A stretch of 64,000 nucleotides of DNA, taken from Saprospiraceae bacterium. Its GTDB lineage: Bacteria; Bacteroidota; Bacteroidia; Chitinophagales; Saprospiraceae. The notes under the pieces were generated by a model. The model did not search any database. It saw only the letters and a program-made list of their open reading frames with translations, and was not told the DNA's origin. This document shows positions 1 to 10,353 of the stretch, in pieces. A program made the position numbers and the translations under genes. Position 1 is the first letter of the stretch; each line of letters opens with the position of its first letter. Location of the stretch: assembly GCA_016708265.1 (NCBI GenBank), contig JADJGA010000003.1:682001-746000 (forward strand). Direction: 5' to 3'.

Positions 1-647
1 TACATATATACTCCCGGATCCGTAACTGGACCTCTGATAGCTACCGTTGCTCCACCACCGCCATCATCACTTGCATAAGAACCGCCAAAAATAGCATCCA
101 GATAAACGAAATTGATTACATTGGTAGTTTCATAAAATACTACCTGGAAAGTAATTGTTGGGTTGGTTGTGCTAGCAGGGTAGTTGCAAATATCAGACCA
201 TTGGGCAATAAATCGTCGATTAGGTGCTATACCTCTGGTAGCATAACAAACATTCCCAAATCCAGGAGCATCATCCATATCATCCCACCATGGCATAACC
301 ATGTTATTGGTGGTTGGAGGACAAGAGTTGGATAGTGAAACTTGCTGACCTGAAGCCATCACTATAGCACCATTATTGCCAATAGTTATAGAAGTAACTA
401 TTGTATTAAAATATACAAAATTAAACCCAAGGGAAGGACTTACTTCACCATCATCACCAATCTGTGCACAAGTAGCATCTCCAGCACCGTTAATATTCTC
501 GAATGCTGAACCGCATTGAGGGTTGATCACGTACACAGCTTGAGAAGCCAGGTTTGTATAAAATATTAAAGAAAGGAATACTGTCAAAATAAAAACAGGT
601 ATCTTCAGTTTCCATTCTTGTTTAATTAAATTGTTTAAAACTTTCAT
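1..647 (-). CDS. N-terminal part of a giant HYR/T9SS adhesin, copy 1 (runs off left edge)
   Basis: Open minus-strand frame from an ATG at 647 to the window edge, about 215 residues. It begins with a hydrophobic signal peptide ending near LASQAVY. A large extracellular domain follows, rich in Asn, Gly and aromatic residues (motifs WWDDMDDAPGFG and QVVFYETTNVINFVYL), of the nidogen-like kind found at the start of Bacteroidota adhesins. It is nearly identical to the first 215 residues of the gene ending at 7622: position 1 corresponds to 6976, with three substitutions over 647 bases. It starts 38 nt after the small secreted gene, the same spacing as in copy 2. Export by Sec and then T9SS is inferred from copy 2, because the C terminus here lies outside the window. 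Confidence 0.8.
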   Translation of the reverse strand, partial: MKVLNNLIKQEWKLKIPVFILTVFLSLIFYTNLASQAVYVINPQCGSAFENINGAGDATCAQIGDDGEVSPSLGFNFVYFNTIVTSITIGNNGAIVMASGQQVSLSNSCPPTTNNMVMPWWDDMDDAPGFGNVCYATRGIAPNRRFIAQWSDICNYPASTTNPTITFQVVFYETTNVINFVYLDAIFGGSYASDDGGGGATVAIRGPVTDPGVYM

Positions 648-685
648 AAGATTCTTTTTTATTTAATTTAAAGATAAAACACCGC

Positions 686-1101
686 TCAAAGTGTCAGCAT
701 TTCAAGAATATCGTCAATCAGCCATTGATTGCTACCCTGCTTATTTCTTAGCTGGGCATCCGTCATGTAGATGTGCCGTTTGGATCACCGATTGTCATTT
801 CAATAACTTTTCTAACAGCAGTGCCCTTTTCAATACTTTCAACCATTGTTTTGAGCACCTTAATTTTAAATTCGGCTCTTTGAACGGCTGTAGTATTACC
901 TGTGCTTATAAGTGCATCCATGTTTTTATCAAGGGATACAACTTCCTGGCTCAAAATGGTAATAGCTTCCTGTTGGGAAACATACTGCGCATTTGCAGAA
1001 TTAAATCCGAATCCAATTAGCAAGAACAAGGAAAAGATCATAAGAACTTTTTTAACTTTCCTGCCACCCAGAACCCGGGAGAGAAAATTCATTTTTTTCA
1101 T
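686..1101 (-). CDS. Small secreted protein preceding the HYR adhesin, copy 1 (frameshifted)
   Basis: Near-duplicate of the 138-residue protein at 7661-8077. It starts at the ATG at 1101 (MKKMNFLSRVLGG), with a basic N terminus, a hydrophobic stretch and a signal peptidase-like site after NSANA. The mature part is short and probably helical (YVSQQEAITILSQEVV). One G is missing near 764 relative to copy 2, which ends the frame after GDPNGTST. The following bases still encode the remaining C terminus of copy 2 in the shifted frame, down to a stop at 686. No family is recognised. Its place directly before a giant T9SS adhesin in both cassettes suggests a partner role, which is inference. The missing base may be a sequencing error. 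Confidence 0.65.
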
Positions 1102-1562
1102 GAGATTGAGTTTTGGTTTATAAATAATAAATTAATACATTTTAAATCACACCTTTGCATGATTGATTGTCGTCTACATGCTTTTATATCTATACCCAAA
1201 CAGATATAAATATAGATGAATAATTCAACTATTGTTTACGACCCTACCTTTTCTGATTTCGATTTCGTCTTTCGAAACAAGTTAGCATAGTCATAACTCA
1301 TTGTCTATCTTAATATTAGACATACTCTTATAAAAAGAGTGCAATTATATATGTGAAGATATAAACTTTTCGGAAAATAAAAAAATAAAAATACTTTTTT
1401 TTAATTTAGTATTACCTTATTGGTGGTAAAATCAAAATATAAAATTGAATTAGTCATCAATTCAAAAACAACAAACTCATAAAAACGGAAAAGCCCCCCT
1501 TCATTTCTGAAGAGAGGCCATCCCAAAAACCGATTTATCTTTCGGCTACTTTATAAAAACGA
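1102..1562. other. Gene-free spacer between the two adhesin cassettes
   Basis: No credible gene. It holds the terminator of the right-hand adhesin (1491-1519) and, near 1248-1273, a leader element (TTTCGATTTCGTCT core) that recurs at 8225-8250 at the same distance (about 147 nt) upstream of the second small gene. The rest is AT-rich and clearly more diverged from the second leader than the coding parts are. Confidence 0.6.
1491..1519 (-). terminator. Intrinsic terminator of the HYR adhesin gene
   Basis: Read on the minus strand, a 12-bp stem (GGCCTCTCTTCA pairing with TGAAGGGGGGCT, three G-U wobbles) closes a GAAA tetraloop and is followed by a T-rich tail (CTTTTCCGTTTTT). It lies about 45 nt after the stop codon at 1563, where a terminator for this gene is expected. 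Confidence 0.72.
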
Positions 1563-4500
1563 TTATTTCAAGTTAACCATTTTCTTAGTAGCTGTGAAAT
1601 CGTCTGATTCTAATCTGTATGTCAAAACACCGGTAGCGCTGATTCCATCTATAGTTACACTGTTGTAACCAGCTACTCCTTTGCTATTCAATACTTTCAA
1701 TTCTCTTCCAGTCACATCAAATACTGTCAATGTATAATTAGCAGCAGTTGGTAACTCGAATCCTATTGTAGTTGTCGTTACAAATGGGTTTGGTTCGTTC
1801 TGATATAATGCATATGTTACATCTACATTCCTGTATCCTATCTCTATGCTGTTGATATCCAAATCTTTACCTGTGTAAATCTCTGATCTCAATACATTGT
1901 CATTGATATTCAATACATTGCTGATGTTACCATCTACATCCGATCTAACTTTCAATGTGAACAGTACACTTCCGTCTGCTACATCAAGTCCTTTTGCATC
2001 ATTAAAGCTTACTATCAAATTACCATTTACTACATTGTAGTTGCTCTCATTGATATCAAGTCCGCCTGATACTAATTCCTCTAATGTGCCTGATAGATTC
2101 ATCGTGAATTGTGCTCCGTATACTCCTGTAAAGTCTTCTGCATAGAATGGTATCTCTACTATCTGTCCAGCTTTTACATTCGCATCATCAAGCATCATCC
2201 TTACACTGTTTGAACTTCTGCTCTCAAGTGCATTCGCTGTCTTGTTCATATCTCCTATCTTAACTACATCAAAATTGATTCCGCTTACATTTGTCGTTCC
2301 AACTGTAACCTCTCTCTCTTGAATTTGTCTGTGGATCTACTGCAATCCATGAATTGTTTGTGAATCTCTCTTTTGTGCCAAGAATAACTTTCCTTGCTTC
2401 CAGTAAGTCTGCCGCTGTTACCTCTCCGTTATTGTTGATGTCTGCTGCAAGTAGCAACTTACCATCTGTAATGCTCTTCAAGCCTAACAGGTATTTCTGA
2501 ATGATCACAAGGTCTAATGTTGTTACTCCGTTCAGGAAGTCTGTATCCTTCGTTCCTGATACTTTGTATGATTCATTAGCATTTACTTCTGCACTGTATG
2601 CTCCGTCCTTTGTCAACGTTGTGAAGAATCCTTCATCATATGTTGCTTTCATCGTCATATTCTCCAATGGAACATTTCCTGCTACCATAGGTTGTGGCTC
2701 TGATCCGCAATGGTTGAAGTTTACTATCACGTTAGCAAAATCATAGTTCTTATCATCACAATCTGCATCCAATGCAAACTGATCCCATACATATATCTGT
2801 ACTGTCTTGTAGTAGTTTGATTCCGCTACATAATCACACAACCATACTCTGCTTGATGACCTGCTCTGTGGATACCATGCATGTGCTGTTCCAAGTAAGA
2901 ATTTAGCCTCTGTGCTGATTGCTCCCGAAGTAGGATCAAAGAAGTTCCTTCCGTACTGTGCAAACTGATTTGCCCATTTTATAGGTTCTACCCAAAGGTT
3001 TGGTAACATCGGTGTAAATGTGAAGTACAATTCTGTATCATCTGAACAATTGTCAAATGATGAGATACATCCGTCTCCGCATCCGCCTTTGTCAAACCAT
3101 CTTGCTTTCAACTCAACCATACCGTTCTCCATTACTGCTGTAGCTATGTCTACCATTACCGGTGTCGGTGCTTTCTTGTCTGCTATTGTAAAATACTGCT
3201 CTTTCGTAGTTGCATTTCCGCAGCCGTCTCCTACTGTCCATGTGACTTTGTAGTGTCCTGCTATCGCCGGATTCAACAATACTAATTTCGCTTCTTTTAC
3301 TTTGTCTAATTTGTCAAGACTTCTCTTGCCTACTGCTGCTCCTGTTGGCTTTGGCAAATAGTTGTATGATACCTGTATAGGCTCACATACACAATCCAAA
3401 TTCTCAACTTTATATTTCCACCAGTATTCTTCATTTGTATTACATGTGTCTGATGCAGTCGCCTTCATCTCTACATTGTATGCATAACAATCTGTAGTTC
3501 CTACACACTGATCTTCTACCGCAATCGTCGGTGGTATCAAGTCTACTACCTTCAATATCTGTGTATATCTGTAGTATCCGTCTTTTACCAATGTGTTGCA
3601 GTTGAATTTCCTTGCACTTGTTACTGGATCTAAATTATCTTCAGCTCCGGTATTTGGCTTGTATACACACCAGTCTATAACTGCCCACTCTCTAATTATC
3701 TTATAACATGCACCATCTACAAATTTGAATGTGTCTTCGTTGATGATCTCTGATGTTATTACATTACATGGATTCTCATCCCATGTTGGTTTTCCTCCGT
3801 CTGGTAAATCCGCTGTGCAATGTGTCTGCTTATCACTTGGGAATACTATCGTACATGGATCAAATGGTGTTGTTCCAATAACTTTAATAGTCTGTTTGCA
3901 TGTTGTGGTCTTATCACATCCCGTAGCTGTCCATGTCCTTGTTATGTTTGCTCCGCATGTGCTGTTGTCCCTGCTGTCTTTGTATTCTAATTCTACTCCG
4001 CACAGGCTTACAACTCCAGGCCATAATTTAGCATTATCATTAGGATCTAAGCTCTCTTCACATGTGATTGTGATTTCAGGGCATGTCAATACCGGTGGTA
4101 TCTTACACTCAATAAGTGTCATGTTCCAGCAATCATTGTAATGTCCGTAAAGGTCTCCTCCAGGTAACATTCTACTTGGATTTACAGGTCCTACTCCAGG
4201 ATTCTTGTCAAATACCCTCATCGATACCATAACTTGTTTTCCTACATCTTCGCAGCAGAAATATACTTCGTCATCATACCATACATCATTAGTAGCTGTC
4301 TTTGGATTGTCGTCTCCATTCAAATCAGGACATCCTCCGTCATATACCAAGTCAGCATTTACTCTCAATACCTTAAACCATACAGGGTTGCAATTGTCAA
4401 ATGAACCTGAATCATATGCATCAGCATATACTTTTGCATGTCCGTAACCTGTCAGTGATACTTGCTTGAACTGCTCACATACAGGTATCGGTGGTACTCC

Positions 4501-7500
4501 GTCGATTACTGTCATTGTTACACATTTTGTAGCTTCGTTGCCACAGTTGTCTATTGCATGATAACATAAACTGTATTGTCCCACTGGTACTCCTACTACA
4601 TACCATGTCTCATTCCAGTCAACATATCCATTAAGGTTTTTGTCGCCTACCAATTTTCCAGCATTAGTAGTTACCCACCATTTTGGAAATGCATCACAAT
4701 TGTCTTTCAAACAATTTATTGCAGGTACTGCTATGTCTGATTCTGCAGATATATGCTTTTGTCCTTGCTTCTATGTTCTCAGGATCACAGAATGTTGGTA
4801 TTGTAGTATCTGTTATCCTTATCACCTGTGTGTGTGTTACAACTAATCCTGTACAATCATTTACAACTGTCCAGTCTCTCAATATCTTTGTTCCACATGT
4901 TAATGGATATACCCTGTCATTGTAGAAAATTTCAAGTGTTCCGCAAAATCATTACCATCTGTTGGCCATCCTGTTATGTGTGTGGCCCAGGATATTCTCC
5001 TCCACATTCCAACATCGGCTCATTCTGTGGCAATCCATCATAATTCACCGGCCATGTAAAGGTGCTCAAATCCGGTGCCAAAACACTGATAGTCTGTACA
5101 CATGATGTTGAATTGCCTGATAGATCAGTTGCTGTCCATGTCCTTGTAACTATCTGTGCAGGTGACTCGCAATAATATGATGTCGTATTATCAACATATG
5201 TCAAATTTATGGTCCACAGGCATCTGTAGGGACTACCTGTGGTAAATTAACCAATACTTCAAGTCCTACTGTTTGTATAATTCCATCATCACCACCAGCA
5301 TTATCTGATATAGTAACTGTCCAAACACCACTTGCATCAACTCCTTCAAAAGCAGTCAACAAGGCTGGGTTAGAAACTCCGGCGGCTAAAGGTGCCAGTG
5401 CACATGCACCGCAATTTAACTCAACACACTGAGTAATGCTTGCTCCATCATCATCAAACCAGCAGTCGATCGGCCAATCCTGTCCGGTATGTATAATCAA
5501 AAGAATTAACTTCGACTACATCATTTAAACCTTCTTTAATTTGCTGCTGATATCCAACAACTTCAGGAGCAGGCTCTGTTACTGAACCGGCACCTTCATC
5601 ACAAGTCACTGATACATCACGACACTCCATAACAGGAGGCAATTTATCAACTACTGTGATATGTCCCCAGCAGTTATTTCCTGTTTTATCGTATATACCT
5701 ACCCAGTAACTACCAAGACCTACAGGATTATCAACATTTCCAGTTGCACCCCATGTATTAGCTGGCATTGATGTAAATATTTCTACTCTGTAATCATCAT
5801 AACATGAGTATGGGCCTCCTTCAAGGATCATATCTGCATTAATATCCGCATTACATTCTTCATCTACTGTAATAGTAACCTCATCATTACATGCTAAAGT
5901 ATTGGTAGGATTTGGATAATTGTGAACTGTAACATTAAATGTACATGTTGCTGTATTACCTTCAGAATCAGTAGCTGTGTAAGTCACAGGTGTGGTTCCA
6001 ACTGGAAATGGCTCTCCACTTCCTAAACTTGTAATCAGAGTAGCTTCTGTATTAAATTCAAGAGTACCATAAGTGACAGAACCATTCCACACACGTGGTG
6101 TGAATCCGCCTGCAAATAGAGCATTAGCTGCATAGCCAAGGGTAATATCCAAATTTCCATCACTAAAGAACTGATTAGCTCCAGTACCATTAGTATAGTT
6201 ACTTGATGCTGAAATTGTATGAAGTGCAATTCCAGATGTTCCCGGAGGAATTGTAAAGTTAGTAACAAATGGAGTCAATGTTCCATTACCAGGGTATGGA
6301 CCTGAGAATGGACCTGCTGTAGCATCTGCTGTGTATACTAAAGTCCAGGCTCCAGCATTAGTTTCGCTTCCAACATATGTTCCATTCTTCCTATAGATAG
6401 CGATCTGAGTACCATTAGTTATGTTTGCTGACATTCCAACAATAGTCATATCAGAAGTAAAATTATTGGTAAGATTGAACATGACCATTCCACCTGGTGA
6501 GTTTCCATTATTAGCAACGTTGATAGTCGAAACTGTTGCCGGTGGAGCACCAAAACCATTGCAACTAAATGCAACAGGTGTTTCCCATAGTGGGTATGCC
6601 ACACAATCACCCGGATTAAGTGTCAGTTCAATATCATCAGGGCAATTTAATTCAATATCCTGTGTATTATTAACTGTAACTGTCATCGTACAGGTTAGAG
6701 GTGCACTTTGTGGTTCCTGTGCTGTCCATTCTACTTCAGTTGTACCGATAGGATAAATACCTGATGCATTTGATGAATTATTAAAATCATTCAGAACAGT
6801 AGTACTCGGTAAACATTCACTTAGTGTAGGAACCGGAACGGACACGTTTGCCTCGCATGTTCCAGGATTGTTATTTACAACAATATTTTGAGGACATGTT
6901 ATAGCACAATCTGATGGTGCCGGAGGTGCAAAAGAAATGCATTGTCCGTCAGTAACTGAATTTGTATTACAACTATACATATATACTCCCGGATCCGTAA
7001 CTGGACCTCTGATAGCTACCGTTGCTCCACCACCGCCATCATCACTTGCATAAGAACCGCCAAAAATAGCATCCAGATAAACGAAATTGATTACATTGGT
7101 AGTTTCATAAAATACTACCTGGAAAGTAATTGTTGGGTTGGTTGTGCTAGCAGGGTAGTTGCAAATATCAGACCATTGGGCAATAAATCGTCGATTAGGT
7201 GCTATACCTCTGGTAGCATAACAAACATTCCCAAATCCAGGAGCATCATCCATATCATCCCACCATGGCATAACCATGTTATTGGTGGTTGGAGGACAAG
7301 AGTTGGATAGTGAAACTTGCTGACCTGAAGCCATCACTATAGCACCATTATTGCCAATAGTTATAGAAGTAACTATTGTATTAAAATATACAAAATTAAA
7401 CCCAAGGGAAGGACTTACTTCACCATCATCACCAATCTGTGCACAAGTAGCATCACCAGCACCGTTAATATTCTCGAATGCTGAACCACATTGAGGGTTG

Positions 7501-7622
7501 ATCACGTACACAGCTTGAGAAGCCAGGTTTGTATAAAATATTAAAGAAAGGAATACTGTCAAAATAAAAATAGGTATCTTCAGTTTCCATTCTTGTTTAA
7601 TTAAATTGTTTAAAACTTTCAT
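1563..7622 (-). CDS. Giant HYR/P-domain/dockerin/cohesin-like adhesin with T9SS sorting domain, copy 2 (about five frameshifts)
   Basis: One gene of about 2,020 codons, broken into open pieces 5454-7622, 5207-5500, 4974-5204, 4694-4882, 2269-4710 and 1563-2249. Order of parts: signal peptide; nidogen-like N-terminal domain; HYR/Ig-like modules (for example CPQNIVVNNNPGTCEANV and CPDDIELTLNPGDC); a proprotein-convertase P-like domain (GVWTVTISDNAGGDDG); many Cys-rich HYR-like modules; a dockerin-like pair (LNGVTTLDLVIIQKYLLG and DINNNGEVTAADLLEARK); a cohesin-like beta domain; and a C-terminal sorting domain starting at YQNEPNPF and ending KKMVNLK. Known role of such proteins: T9SS-exported cell-surface or adhesion polypeptides. 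Reading frames join smoothly once single bases are restored (for example near 2300, 5200 and 5480), so I treat it as one gene with assembly indels. True decay cannot be excluded. Confidence 0.8.
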
Positions 7623-7660
7623 AAGATTCTTTTTTATTTAATTTAAAGATAAAACACCGC

Positions 7661-8077
7661 TCAAAGTGTCAGCATTTCAAGAATATCGTCAATCAGCCAT
7701 TGATTGCTACCCTGCTTATTTCTTAGCTGGGCATCCGTCATGGTAGATGTGCCGTTTGGATCACCGATTGTCATTTCAATAACTTTTCTAACAGCATTGC
7801 CCTTTTCAATACTTTCAACCATTGTTTTGAGCACCTTAATTTTAAATTCGGCTCTTTGAACGGCTGTAGTATTACCTGTGCTTATAAGTGCATCCATGTT
7901 TTTATCAAGGGATACAACTTCCTGGCTCAAAATGGTAATAGCTTCCTGTTGGGAAACATACTGCGCATTTGCAGAATTAAATCCGAATCCAATTAGCAAG
8001 AACAAGGAAAAGATCATAAGAACTTTTTTAACTTTCCTGCCACCCAGAACCCGGGAGAGAAAATTCATTTTTTTCAT
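7661..8077 (-). CDS. Small secreted protein preceding the HYR adhesin, copy 2
   Basis: Intact 138-residue protein from the ATG at 8077. The frame stays open upstream to 8143, but that extension is not shared by copy 1, so the MKKMNF start is preferred. N-terminal signal peptide (basic start, LMIFSLFLLIGFGF core, NSANAQ cleavage-like site), then about 100 residues rich in Ile, Glu, Lys and Val, probably helical, ending WLIDDILEMLTL. No known domain recognised. The adhesin start codon lies 38 nt downstream, so co-transcription is likely. The same pair occurs at 1-1101. A function as chaperone, anchor or secreted partner of the adhesin is speculation. Confidence 0.72.
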   Translation of the reverse strand: MKKMNFLSRVLGGRKVKKVLMIFSLFLLIGFGFNSANAQYVSQQEAITILSQEVVSLDKNMDALISTGNTTAVQRAEFKIKVLKTMVESIEKGNAVRKVIEMTIGDPNGTSTMTDAQLRNKQGSNQWLIDDILEMLTL

Positions 8078-8669
8078 GAGATTGAGTTTTGGTTTAAAAA
8101 ATAAAATTTTAATTAATTTTTTATCACGCCTTTGCGCGATCAATTTTCGTCTATATACAAGTAATAATCATCACACAGGAGTATAATGATATAAATTGCA
8201 TCATATTTTAATTTTTGACTATGACTTTTCTAATTTCGATTTCGTCTTTTAAAATCAGATAGTGCTACCGTCAATACATAGTACAAACATTGGCGAATCT
8301 GACTTCTCATCCATTTGTACTAAAACTACTTCACAAAGGTATATTATTGTATCATATCTAATCCTTTTTAAGAGTGGTATTTTTTACATTAAATATTTAT
8401 TTTATATGTATATGGTTTGCTATTAATTATTTTTTTCCCTTGTAATTCATTTCAATTTAAAGTTTTTAATAAAAATAGATCAAGATGTCCATTTGGAATA
8501 ATGCTCTGAATTACAATATAACAAATTAATATGCGTAAGGTACATAAAATCAGTCACTAAAATATTCAATAAATATTTATAGCATTCCAACAAAAAAAAG
8601 GATGTAAAAATTGCTGACAAAAAAAACAGGGTGTATACTATATTTGCAATTATTGCAATCACCTGGCAA
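8078..8669. other. Leader and promoter region of the right adhesin cassette
   Basis: No credible gene. It contains the leader element at 8225-8250 shared with 1248-1273, and a minus-strand TACCTTTG box (8334-8341) that fits the Bacteroidota -7 element, although no clear -33 TTTG was found. If used, it gives a 5' leader of about 250 nt. A 60-codon AT-rich minus frame at 8480-8662 has no protein-like features. Confidence 0.5.
8334..8341 (-). promoter_or_regulatory. Possible -7 promoter element for the adhesin cassette
   Basis: TACCTTTG on the minus strand matches the Bacteroidota -7 consensus TAnnTTTG. The expected TTTG about 18-19 nt upstream is not obvious, so support is partial. Confidence 0.35.
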
Positions 8670-8723
8670 TTAAAATTCCTTGTGATTTACCTTATTTGTG
8701 AAGGAAATCACAAAGAATTTTAA
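8670..8723. repeat. Long near-perfect hairpin
   Basis: Arms 8670-8693 and 8701-8723 pair over about 23 bp with one mismatch and one bulged base around a 7-nt loop. The arm core is AAAATTC, TTGTGATTT, CCTT. It lies 34 bp from the 3' end of rnpB, but neither strand has a strong T-run right after the stem. It could be a rho-assisted end, a processing signal or a small palindromic mobile remnant. Confidence 0.6.
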
Positions 8724-8756
8724 GCCTGATGTAAAATTTAGGATACACAAAAAAAA

Positions 8757-9153
8757 TCTGTATCTGTAAGCCGGATTCTGTCCTCCCCAACAGATTGGGG
8801 ATGTTTTATCATTTATCTGTCAGAACCTATCAATAATAGATACTGTAAGCTGCCTACCCCTTCCGGCAATTCTGCAAAATGCAAAATAATCAGGCGAGCA
8901 ACCTTCAAACCGGAATATACACGGCATTTCAACCCATAAGGTTTGTCCTTCCTGAGCATTTACAAATTCAGGAACGTGAGCTCTTACCTCGCGTTTTCAC
9001 CCTTATCCCCAAAGTTGGGGACGGTAGTTTTCTGTGACACTGTCTATCTTCAGACCCTTCGGACTGAAGTCCGGCTGTTAACCGGTATGGTGCTCTGCGT
9101 TGTCCGGACTTTCCTCATCATGCATGGTGCGTGACGCGATAAAACGATACAGA
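8757..9153 (-). ncRNA. rnpB: RNase P RNA, bacterial type A
   Basis: Catalytic RNA that removes 5' leaders from tRNA precursors. On the minus strand the conserved core appears in order: GAGGAAAGTCCGGAC near the 5' end, AAGGGTGAAA and GGTAAGAGC in the middle, and ACAGAATCCGGCTTACA near the 3' end. The termini pair as helix P1 (CTGTATC at 9146-9152 with GATACAG at 8758-8764), which fixes the ends. A run of T residues follows on the minus strand. About 397 nt, a normal size for type A. Confidence 0.93.
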
Positions 9154-9222
9154 CATGTATAAAACGTTTTTGCAGTTGAGAAAGTTCTTTTTCCAAATGT
9201 GATAATTAGCAAATTAGCAACT

Positions 9223-9265
9223 TTGTCAGAACAGGATTCATAAGATTTTCAAGATTAAATGATTC
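9223..9265. repeat. Possible degenerate arm of the TTGTC-GAAC repeat family
   Basis: TTTGTCAGAACAGGATT followed by GATT words spaced 8-10 nt resembles the left arm of the element at 27709-28174, at lower identity. No partner arm seen. It abuts the 3' end of psd, whose last codons (MTNYELKITN) come from an AATTACGAATT simple repeat. Confidence 0.3.
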
Positions 9266-10118
9266 AATTCGTAATTTTTAATTCGTAATTAGTCATTGAT
9301 TCCTGATCAATGAGATTTTCCCCGACCAGAACATGTTCACCTTTCTCTTTTATGATTCCGGATAAAATATTGCTTTCCATAAGTAAAATAACAGTACTAC
9401 CTAACTCAAAATAACCCAGTTCTTCTCCTTTAGTTATGGATTTTGAGATAATGTCGAGCTGATAATTTCTTCTGTTGCTGACTTTGAAGAAATTGAGGAT
9501 AATTCTGCCAACCACAAGAGCTCCTACAAAGATCAAAGCGAATTTGCCATGAGCTGAATTTCCATAGATAATGACTCTCCGGTTGAGACAATACAGGTCA
9601 GAGTAACTATCGAGTTTTTTTGGTTTTACGGAATGAAGTTTTCCGGGCACATAAGCAATCTTTTCAATTTCGAAATCAAAAGGGGCATGAAACCGGTGAT
9701 AATCGGCGGGTGAAAGATAGAATACTGCAAAGCTGTTAAAACTGCAATGATCGTTTCCGAAAAACAATTCATTCAGAGAGCATTCCATACCTTTTACCTC
9801 AAGTATAATATCTTCATTTACTGCACCGAAATCAGTTAATATGCTATCTGCAGGTGATAATAATTTCCCTGCAAATGTTCTGGATCCCGGTTTCAATTTT
9901 CTAGTGAAAAATTCATTGAAAGTTTTAACTTTTCCAAGGTCCAGATCAAACTGGCTCATATCAATATTGTAGTGATGAATATAAAGCTTAAGTAAAGGAG
10001 TCAGTAAAAAATGAGGCATTTTTCTGGCTGACATTCTACCCATCCACGATGAGAACTTTACAGGATTCAAAAGTTTATTATGAGTCAGAAATCTAAAAAG
10101 TTTTGATTCTTTCAACAT
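9264..10118 (-). CDS. psd: Phosphatidylserine decarboxylase proenzyme
   Basis: Makes phosphatidylethanolamine from phosphatidylserine at the inner membrane. The 284-residue protein shows the family motifs SPADS (about 89-93), YHRFHAP (140-146), the GALVVGRI stretch (about 199-206) and the LGST self-cleavage site (239-242), where the Ser becomes the pyruvoyl group. It is intact, starts at the ATG at 10118 and has a good promoter at 10225-10256. The last ten residues are encoded by an AATTACGAATT-type simple repeat and are unlikely to be functional. It is unrelated to the downstream rnpB. Confidence 0.93.
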   Translation of the reverse strand: MLKESKLFRFLTHNKLLNPVKFSSWMGRMSARKMPHFLLTPLLKLYIHHYNIDMSQFDLDLGKVKTFNEFFTRKLKPGSRTFAGKLLSPADSILTDFGAVNEDIILEVKGMECSLNELFFGNDHCSFNSFAVFYLSPADYHRFHAPFDFEIEKIAYVPGKLHSVKPKKLDSYSDLYCLNRRVIIYGNSAHGKFALIFVGALVVGRIILNFFKVSNRRNYQLDIISKSITKGEELGYFELGSTVILLMESNILSGIIKEKGEHVLVGENLIDQESMTNYELKITN

Positions 10119-10224
10119 TAGTGCAAAGGATTAAATTCAAATCTAAAAGCATTGATTTTACATATATTCTCAAATAATTACTGTAATGAAATAATTATCC
10201 TGCAAAGAAAGCATAAATGCATCT

Positions 10225-10256
10225 GCAAATGTAAGGAACTTAATAAAAATCACAAA
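10225..10256 (-). promoter_or_regulatory. Promoter of psd
   Basis: Minus strand TTTG (10253-10256), 19-nt spacer, TACATTTGC (10225-10233): a full match to the Bacteroidota sigma-ABfr type promoter. It implies a leader of about 100 nt. Confidence 0.6.
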
Positions 10257-10353
10257 TTGACCTCAGTTATTTTCCTAATATTTGTTACTTTTCAGTGCCC
10301 CGGTTATATAACCTAATGCTTAATGCATGAGTTGCTACTTAAATTATTACAAA

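Noticed and set aside
3725..4141. 138-codon plus-strand frame opposite the HYR adhesin
   Set aside because: Antisense shadow of repetitive adhesin modules; no recognisable domain.
8943..9134. 63-codon plus-strand open frame
   Set aside because: It lies inside the RNase P RNA on the opposite strand and has no protein features.
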